Shown piece after piece: positions 33,027 to 37,327 of a stretch of DNA of 37,327 bases; position 1 is the stretch's first letter; each line of letters begins with the position of its first letter. Origin of the DNA: Prevotella sp. Its GTDB lineage: Bacteria > Bacteroidota > Bacteroidia > Bacteroidales > Bacteroidaceae. A program made the translations under genes and the position numbers. Location of the stretch: NCBI GenBank assembly GCA_022769285.1, contig JALEKD010000050.1, positions 1 through 37,327 on the forward strand, in the 5' to 3' direction. The notes under the pieces were generated by a model. That model was not told the DNA's origin, did not search any database, and worked only from the letters and a program-made list of their open reading frames with translations.

Positions 33027-34220
33027 TTAGTGGGCGTGCTCACCATGTTCGCCGGTGAGCGAAGCCAGATAGAAGGCGTTATCGGTAACCACCTGCTGAC
33101 CGGGACGGAGTGGACGGCTGAAGCGCACCTCGGTATAGCCGCCCTGGCTGACACCAGGGGTGACCTCGTGGCGCGAGAACTCGTAGCGCCCGCCGCGTGG
33201 GTGGCCGTTGAGGGCAAAGACGTAGTGGTGGCCGTCGGCGCTCACGATGGCCTGGGTGGGCAGGGCGTCGCACTCGCGGCTGCCGGTGGCTATCAGGCCC
33301 GACACGTACATGCCGTCGAAGAGGCGGGCGCCCTGTGCGGCGTCGAGCCTGACGTGTACGGCCACCGCCTTGGTACCGTCGTTGAAGTACTGGTTCATGC
33401 CGTACACGCGGCCAGTCACCGTTACACCGGGCTGGTTGGTCAGGGCGAGCACCACGCGGGCTCCCACCCTGACGCGGGCTATGTCGCGCTCAAATACATT
33501 GAGGTCGCACTCCACCGCGCTGTTGTTGCGTATCCTCATCAGGGGCGTCTGCATGTCGGCGTAGCTCCCTATGCTGGCCGCGAGCTGACTGACGGTTCCG
33601 GCGATGGGCGCGCGCAGGGGGAACACGGTGGTAAACTGGCCGCGGGCCACCCGGGCCACGCTGATGCCCATCTGGCTGAGTTGGCGGGCCATGCCCACCA
33701 TGTTGGCGTGGGCTATACGGCTGTCGCGCCGGGCTTGCTGCAGGTTCTTGCGCACGCCGGCACCGGCCGTGGCCAACTGCTCCTGCCGGGCCATCTCCTG
33801 CCGGGCACCCTCGCTCTCCTTGCAGGCTGTATAGTACTCGCGCTGTAGCGTCACCACATCGGTATTCTCGATGGTGGCCACCACCTGGCCGCGGCTCACG
33901 GCCTGGCCGTCGCGCACCAGCACACGGCGCACCACGCCGCCCATAAGGGGCGTTACGTCGCCTATGTTCTGCGCGCGCAGCACCAACACGCCGTCGGCGC
34001 GGAGCATGGCATCGAGCCTGCGGCGGGTCACGGTGCCCAGGCGCAGGCCCACGGTGTTAACCTGCTGCTGCGTGAGGGGTATGTGGTCCATCTCTACAGC
34101 GCCAGCGTGTTCCTCGGCCTCATCATGGGAGTGCCCGGCTTCACCGTGCGACTGCCAGAGAGTAAAGGCAGCCACGGCCACTACCGTAACGGCTACCACT
34201 ATCAACACACGTTTAATCAT
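33027..34220 (-). CDS. Periplasmic adaptor of the metal efflux pump (CusB/CzcB-like)
   Basis: 397 aa. A single N-terminal membrane anchor or uncleaved signal (VLIVVAVTVVAVAAF) is followed by a His-rich stretch HGEAGHSHDEAEEH (about 25-38). Then come the lipoyl/barrel-sandwich and alpha-hairpin regions (IPLTQQQVNTVGLRLGTVTR; VRDGQAVSRGQVVATIENTD). The extreme C-terminus is GEHGEHAH. The His/Glu clusters at both ends are likely metal-binding. First gene of the B-A-C operon; no CusRS-type regulator lies next to it. Confidence 0.93.
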   Translation of the reverse strand: MIKRVLIVVAVTVVAVAAFTLWQSHGEAGHSHDEAEEHAGAVEMDHIPLTQQQVNTVGLRLGTVTRRRLDAMLRADGVLVLRAQNIGDVTPLMGGVVRRVLVRDGQAVSRGQVVATIENTDVVTLQREYYTACKESEGARQEMARQEQLATAGAGVRKNLQQARRDSRIAHANMVGMARQLSQMGISVARVARGQFTTVFPLRAPIAGTVSQLAASIGSYADMQTPLMRIRNNSAVECDLNVFERDIARVRVGARVVLALTNQPGVTVTGRVYGMNQYFNDGTKAVAVHVRLDAAQGARLFDGMYVSGLIATGSRECDALPTQAIVSADGHHYVFALNGHPRGGRYEFSRHEVTPGVSQGGYTEVRFSRPLRPGQQVVTDNAFYLASLTGEHGEHAH

Positions 34221-34255
34221 TATACCTTATTATATATATGTCAGTTTCCTCGGGG

Positions 34256-34290
34256 GATGGCCGACAGCCCCGCAGCGGGGGCCAGCCATC
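34256..34290 (-). promoter_or_regulatory. 5'-end hairpin of the efflux mRNA
   Basis: On the minus strand GATGGC pairs with GCCATC and, inside, CCCC with GGGG. The hairpin begins within a few bases of the predicted transcription start and ends ~35 nt before ATG 34220. It may be an mRNA stabiliser or an attenuation/metal-sensing element. Confidence 0.5.
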
Positions 34291-34300
34291 TCTCCGGGTG

Positions 34301-34334
34301 CAAAGGTAGCACTTTAGGAACGCAACCGGGTTGC
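34301..34334 (-). promoter_or_regulatory. -7 box and GCAACC palindrome of the efflux operon
   Basis: TACCTTTG on minus (34301-34308) is a perfect -7 box. GCAACC-g-GGTTGC (34322-34334), a 13-bp palindrome, covers the place expected for the -33 box, where no TTTG is seen at normal spacing. A regulator binding there would block or activate transcription. Confidence 0.55.
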
Positions 34335-34391
34335 ATTTATGGTGGTTAGGGCTATTATAGCAGCTGATAAGGGATTGGCGTCGCTGACTGT

Positions 34392-34757
34392 CTACCTGTC
34401 GGAGTCCATGGCCTGGTCTATGTCGGCCGTCGAGCAGGTAAACACGTGGTTGAGCAGACCCACGGACACGGTCTTGGTGGTATCCCCGAGGGTTATCTGG
34501 CCCACGCTGACCACCAGGTAGTTGTGTACCTGAAGCTTGGCATCTAAGAAGGCATCGATAAATGGGCCGGAGAGCACCGACCCTATCAGGCCGAACACGC
34601 CCGAGGAGTCCTGGGTACGCTCGGCGACCGAGTTCTCTACGCAGCTGGCAACCACAGCCTTCAGCGTGTCCTGGTGAGCCTGCCTGTCGGGACAGGTTGT
34701 CACCAGCAGGGCGAAGACGAAGAGCCCCACTATCAGGGCTATCACTTTCTTATTCAT
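34392..34757 (-). CDS. Small membrane-anchored protein of unknown function
   Basis: 121 aa from ATG 34757 (MNKKVIALIVGLFVFALLVT). A longer frame to 34859 is not convincing. One hydrophobic segment (5-22) ends in TTC, which only weakly resembles a lipobox. The rest (HQDTLKAVVASCVENSVAER; FGLIGSVLSG; LVVSVGQITLGDTTKTVSVG; LLNHVFTC) is a compact soluble domain, probably periplasmic. It resembles the loosely defined DUF4359 group in layout, but I am not sure. No partner gene adjoins it. No clear promoter seen in 34758-34985. Confidence 0.7.
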   Translation of the reverse strand: MNKKVIALIVGLFVFALLVTTCPDRQAHQDTLKAVVASCVENSVAERTQDSSGVFGLIGSVLSGPFIDAFLDAKLQVHNYLVVSVGQITLGDTTKTVSVGLLNHVFTCSTADIDQAMDSDR

Positions 34758-34987
34758 ACAGTATGGTTTAAGTCGAGTACACACCACGCGCCCCGCCACA
34801 GGGGCGGCTCGCGCTATCGTAGTACAATATTCGGAAAAAAACGAGAGAAATCCAAACAAAAACGCAAATAATTGCTAAAAGCGCCCCAATTACTCCACGC
34901 AGGGCAGGGGCGACTTAGGGCGCAGCAGCCATGAGCGGGCGAATAACCGTCGCCCTCGGGGGTGCGCCAACGGACTATGCACGATGC

Positions 34988-35070
34988 GGAAAGACCGGTC
35001 TTTAGCTTTCTAAAGACGGCTCCCAGCTCGGTAAAGACGGCTCCTGGAGACCAAGAAACCGGTCTCCCGG
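34988..35070 (+). repeat. Dispersed palindromic element, copy C (two units)
   Basis: Starts with palindrome AAGACCGGTCTT (34991-35002), then hairpin CTTTAG-cttt-CTAAAG (35000-35015), GACGGCTCCCAGCTCGGTAA and AGACGGCTCC, ending in GGAGACC/GGTCTCC (35046-35052 with 35061-35067). It lies ~83 bp beyond the methyltransferase stop. Confidence 0.85.
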
Positions 35071-35124
35071 ATTTCCGCGACTGCCATTGGCGTACCGAGA
35101 ACTATCACCCGTGTGCAGGAAACT

Positions 35125-35160
35125 CTTTTTACTTTCTTACTCTTTTACTTTCTTACTTTT
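35125..35160 (+). repeat. Pyrimidine tract, 16-bp period, near copy C
   Basis: TTTTACTTTCTTACT occurs at 35127-35141 and 35143-35157. The tract overlaps the last codons and stop of the methyltransferase. On the gene's own strand it is a purine-rich run directly after the stop, ~52 bp before copy C. Confidence 0.6.
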
Positions 35161-35887
35161 CCAACATCGCCAGGTAGTCGTAATGACTACCCTGGAGCAC
35201 CAGCGAGCAGTGCAGGCCACTCTTGGCTGCCGCTGCGCAGAGGAGCTGATAGTCGGCATAGAGCCAGTCGAATGGCTCGCCTACTACCTGGCCATAGACC
35301 ATCTGATAATCGACCTCGCCATAGTAGGCACCGTTCAGGTTGATGTCCATGCTGCCGTCCTCGTTCTCGTAGATGTAGCGCAGGTCCGACGAGTCGATGA
35401 GCACCCGTCCACCCGCGTTCAGCAGTTGGCGCAGACGGGCCATCAGCAGCGGCAGCCGAGCTGCCCGTCCGGCTATACCCGTACCGTTCATCAGCATGAG
35501 GATGGTATCGTAGCCCGCGGTGAGGGCTGGGTCAAACAGGTTGACACATGCCACATGGGCCACGCCCCTGAGCCGCATGGCCTCACAGCTCAGCGGCGAT
35601 ATGTCTATGGCCGTCACCTCGGCCCCCAGTTGCTGGAGCGCCAGCGCGTGGCACCCGGCGCCAGCCCCTACATCGAGTATCCGCCCGCGGGCCATCTGCA
35701 GGGCACGGCGTTCTATGGGCGGCATGTCGCCGACGGCACGGAAGAGGTGGGGCACGGGCATCTCATCATCGTCAAACATCGACGACTTCACCCAGAGCCT
35801 TCCTGCCCGCCCCGTGGCCTGATAGTCCATGATGGCAGCGCCCATGGGGTCGCGGGCAGGGGCGAGTACGTGTGTATCTGTATACAT
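35153..35887 (-). CDS. Class I SAM-dependent methyltransferase
   Basis: 244 aa. Motif I LDVGAGAGCHALAL (residues 71-84) binds the SAM methionine part, AIDISPLSCEAM follows as motif II, and ILMLMNGTGIAG is the motif IV region. An N-terminal ~65-residue part (GAAIMDYQATGRAGRLWVKSS) is shared with a group of uncharacterised Bacteroidetes methyltransferases. The substrate is unknown. Cytoplasmic; ends in the pyrimidine tract noted separately. Confidence 0.9.
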   Translation of the reverse strand: MYTDTHVLAPARDPMGAAIMDYQATGRAGRLWVKSSMFDDDEMPVPHLFRAVGDMPPIERRALQMARGRILDVGAGAGCHALALQQLGAEVTAIDISPLSCEAMRLRGVAHVACVNLFDPALTAGYDTILMLMNGTGIAGRAARLPLLMARLRQLLNAGGRVLIDSSDLRYIYENEDGSMDINLNGAYYGEVDYQMVYGQVVGEPFDWLYADYQLLCAAAAKSGLHCSLVLQGSHYDYLAMLEK

Positions 35888-35926
35888 TATTTATATAGGG
35901 ATAGGTATCGGCCGCGAAACCGGTGC

Positions 35927-36742
35927 TTACAGGATGCGGCCCACCAACTTGAAGGTCATCACGGGATAAACCGTTACCTTGCTGAGCACCTCGAGCACCG
36001 CACCGGCATCGCTGTTGGTCGTAGTCTTGCTCAGCTCGTTGTCGCGAAGCCACACCTTGGGCTCGCCCCACATCTGCACACCCAGATTGAAGTTGAACGC
36101 GAAGCGGTGCTTGGCTGGCACAGGACGGCCGAAGCCCAGCCCGACGTAGGGACGGAACGCGGCTACCCTGAGGGTGGCATCTACATTGCCCCTGTCATCG
36201 GGGGTGAGGAAAAAGTCGCCCAGGTCCACTCCAACCATATTCTCGTGGGTGGTGGGGTTAGCTATGCCCTGCTGGATGAGCTTCTGGTTAATCTCGTTGA
36301 CCACTCGGAGCGAGCCTTCTTCGGCATTACGCACGCTAACTATCTTAGACCCACCGAAGTAGGCACCCACGGTGAGGTGGAAGGCACTCTTCTTAAATGG
36401 GAACACATCAAACAGCAGATGGCCCGTGGTCATTGAGGGCTTGCCCTCGACCTTTATCGAGGGGGGAATACGCTGCTGATCCTCCGAGGGTATCTGCGAA
36501 CCGTTTACCTCGATGTCCAGGTCGGTCTTGGCCTTGATGGTAGGAAAGATGTCGACACCGCCGCGCACGGCTACATAAGGTGTTAGCGGGGCGGCCACTT
36601 CCAGGGTCACGCCAGGGGTTCCCACACCTACGCCTACGCCTACATGATTAAAAACTCCGAGATCGTCAGCACTCTTGACCTGTGCCGTAATGTGCCCGGC
36701 GCTCAGTAGAGCCATCGCAACAAGCAGCATCGTTTTCTTCAT
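35927..36742 (-). CDS. Predicted outer-membrane beta-barrel protein, function unknown
   Basis: 271 aa from ATG 36742 (MKKTMLLVAMALLSAGHITA). An upstream in-frame ATG at 36796 lies beyond the promoter -7 box and is rejected. The signal peptide is cut after about residue 21. The mature part alternates polar/hydrophobic strands (VGVGVGVGTPGVTLEVAAPL; PYVAVRGGVDIFP; FAFNFNLGVQMWG) with a barrel-like end. No plug, OmpA-like or lipoprotein motif. It has a near-perfect promoter. It lies 39 bp before the methyltransferase start on the same strand, so the two may be cotranscribed. Confidence 0.8.
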   Translation of the reverse strand: MKKTMLLVAMALLSAGHITAQVKSADDLGVFNHVGVGVGVGTPGVTLEVAAPLTPYVAVRGGVDIFPTIKAKTDLDIEVNGSQIPSEDQQRIPPSIKVEGKPSMTTGHLLFDVFPFKKSAFHLTVGAYFGGSKIVSVRNAEEGSLRVVNEINQKLIQQGIANPTTHENMVGVDLGDFFLTPDDRGNVDATLRVAAFRPYVGLGFGRPVPAKHRFAFNFNLGVQMWGEPKVWLRDNELSKTTTNSDAGAVLEVLSKVTVYPVMTFKLVGRIL

Positions 36743-36783
36743 AATAATTACTATAAAAATGGTTAATAAAATTATTGTAATTG

Positions 36784-36814
36784 CAAATTTAATCAAAAAT
36801 ATTGACCATCCAAA
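36784..36814 (-). promoter_or_regulatory. Promoter of the outer-membrane protein gene
   Basis: On the minus strand: TTTG (36811-36814), 19 bases, then TAAATTTG (36784-36791). Ideal consensus spacing; leader ~35-40 nt. Confidence 0.85.
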
Positions 36815-36979
36815 CGATTATGGCAAGTAATTGTAAAAAAAACACATATAACTTACGGTAGTCCGTAGATCCTCGCCCTGCTCCAGGTGGCCATCGCACG
36901 GTGCGAGATGGGCGCCAGCCGCCCCACAGTCCTCATCTTCTGGCAGATAGTCGGCACCACGCCCTACCTACTAACGATA

Positions 36980-37021
36980 GGGGCCAGCCCAGTAGACGTT
37001 CCGTCTGTCTGGGTTGGCCCC
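36980..37021. terminator. Very long hairpin downstream of the CapD-like gene
   Basis: GGGGCCAGCCCAG pairs with CTGGGTTGGCCCC, and inside AGACG pairs with CGTCT around a 3-nt loop: a nearly continuous stem of about 18-19 bp. It lies ~24 bp after the CapD-like stop. No T-run on either side. The rest of 36815-37044 has no gene. Confidence 0.6.
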
Positions 37022-37044
37022 TGCGCTATGGTGCTGTCTGCCGC

Positions 37045-37327
37045 CTACTTAGCGGCAGCCGTCTCCCTATTCTTGTCCAGCACCTCGTAGTGCGAGTTCT
37101 TGCTGATATACTCGGGCACTATCTCCTTCATCTTAGCCACGGTGGCCATGTCGTCGTAGTGGGCGGCTACGTCGCGCAGCTCCTCTATCTGCCGCTCGGC
37201 ATCGGTGTACTCGTAACTCCGCACCATGGCTATGCGTATCTTCTTGTGGAACGAGGGCAGCGTATTCTCGTTCTCTGAGAGCACCTCTTCGTACAGCTTC
37301 TCGCCCTTGCGTAGCCCGGTGAACTTA
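37045..37327 (-). CDS. C-terminal end of a CapD/FlaA1-like nucleotide-sugar epimerase/dehydratase (partial)
   Basis: 93 codons are visible, entering from the right edge. KFTGLRKGEKLYEEVLSENE is the classic block near the end of membrane-type polysaccharide biosynthesis proteins of the UDP-GlcNAc 4,6-dehydratase/CapD group. FHKKIRIAMVRSYEY and MKEIVPEYISKNSHYEVLDK follow, as in Bacteroides homologues. The catalytic and NAD-binding parts lie outside the window. Such enzymes make UDP-deoxysugars for capsule, O-antigen or protein glycosylation. Confidence 0.9.
   Translation of the reverse strand, partial: KFTGLRKGEKLYEEVLSENENTLPSFHKKIRIAMVRSYEYTDAERQIEELRDVAAHYDDMATVAKMKEIVPEYISKNSHYEVLDKNRETAAAK

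Noticed and set aside
34339..34521. Small plus-strand frame opposite the unknown membrane-anchored gene
   Set aside because: Antisense shadow without promoter or family features.

Overview
The window looks like chromosomal DNA from a GC-rich member of the Bacteroidales, most likely Prevotellaceae-like. Three things support this. It carries type IX secretion genes (porU, porV). It has a C-terminal secretion-type tail at its left edge. Promoters repeatedly fit the Bacteroidetes pattern TTTG or TTG, 19-20 bases, then TAnnTTTG. I see no rRNA, tRNA, CRISPR array, transposase or prophage genes.

Layout, left to right. 1-3.5 kb: the tail of a secreted protein, a 4-alpha-glucanotransferase (malQ), and an ADP-ribosylglycohydrolase that has lost its middle. 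3.4-6.0 kb (minus): an ABC exporter and NAD kinase. 6.1-6.5 kb: an array of 63/64-bp tandem repeats. 6.5-11.1 kb (plus): a DJ-1/PfpI protein, ispD, recG, and a secreted M23/LysM peptidase. 11.3-15.2 kb (minus): a PurF paralogue without its glutaminase cysteine, and two glycosyltransferases. 15.2-16.5 kb: no conventional gene, but a 20-codon micro-ORF with its own promoter and terminator, a frameshifted small membrane protein, two adjacent perfect palindromes, and a structured RNA of about 195 nt. 16.5-24.3 kb (minus): SLC13 transporter, ispF, porV, porU and an FAH-family gene, read in the order FAH-porU-porV-ispF-SLC13. 24.5-27.4 kb (minus): rplM-rpsI-rpsB-tsf. 27.8-34.2 kb (minus): an iron-sulfur-type flavodoxin reductase and a three-gene CusBAC/CzcBAC-like metal efflux operon. 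34.4-37.3 kb (minus): a small unknown membrane-anchored protein, a methyltransferase, an outer-membrane protein and the end of a CapD-like nucleotide-sugar enzyme.

The genes are largely housekeeping (translation, isoprenoid precursors, NADP, recombination) plus cell-envelope functions (T9SS, peptidoglycan hydrolase, glycosyltransferases, efflux). The less ordinary content is intergenic. A family of palindromic elements built on a GGCTCCCAGC core occurs four times, each time 55-110 bp beyond the stop codon of a minus-strand gene. Three copies have a pyrimidine tract about 50 bp from the same end. A fifth element behind malQ has the same layout with different sequence. Together with the 63/64-bp array and the structured RNA, these are the best candidates for undescribed biology here.

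All calls come from reading the sequence and from family knowledge. No database search or folding program was run.
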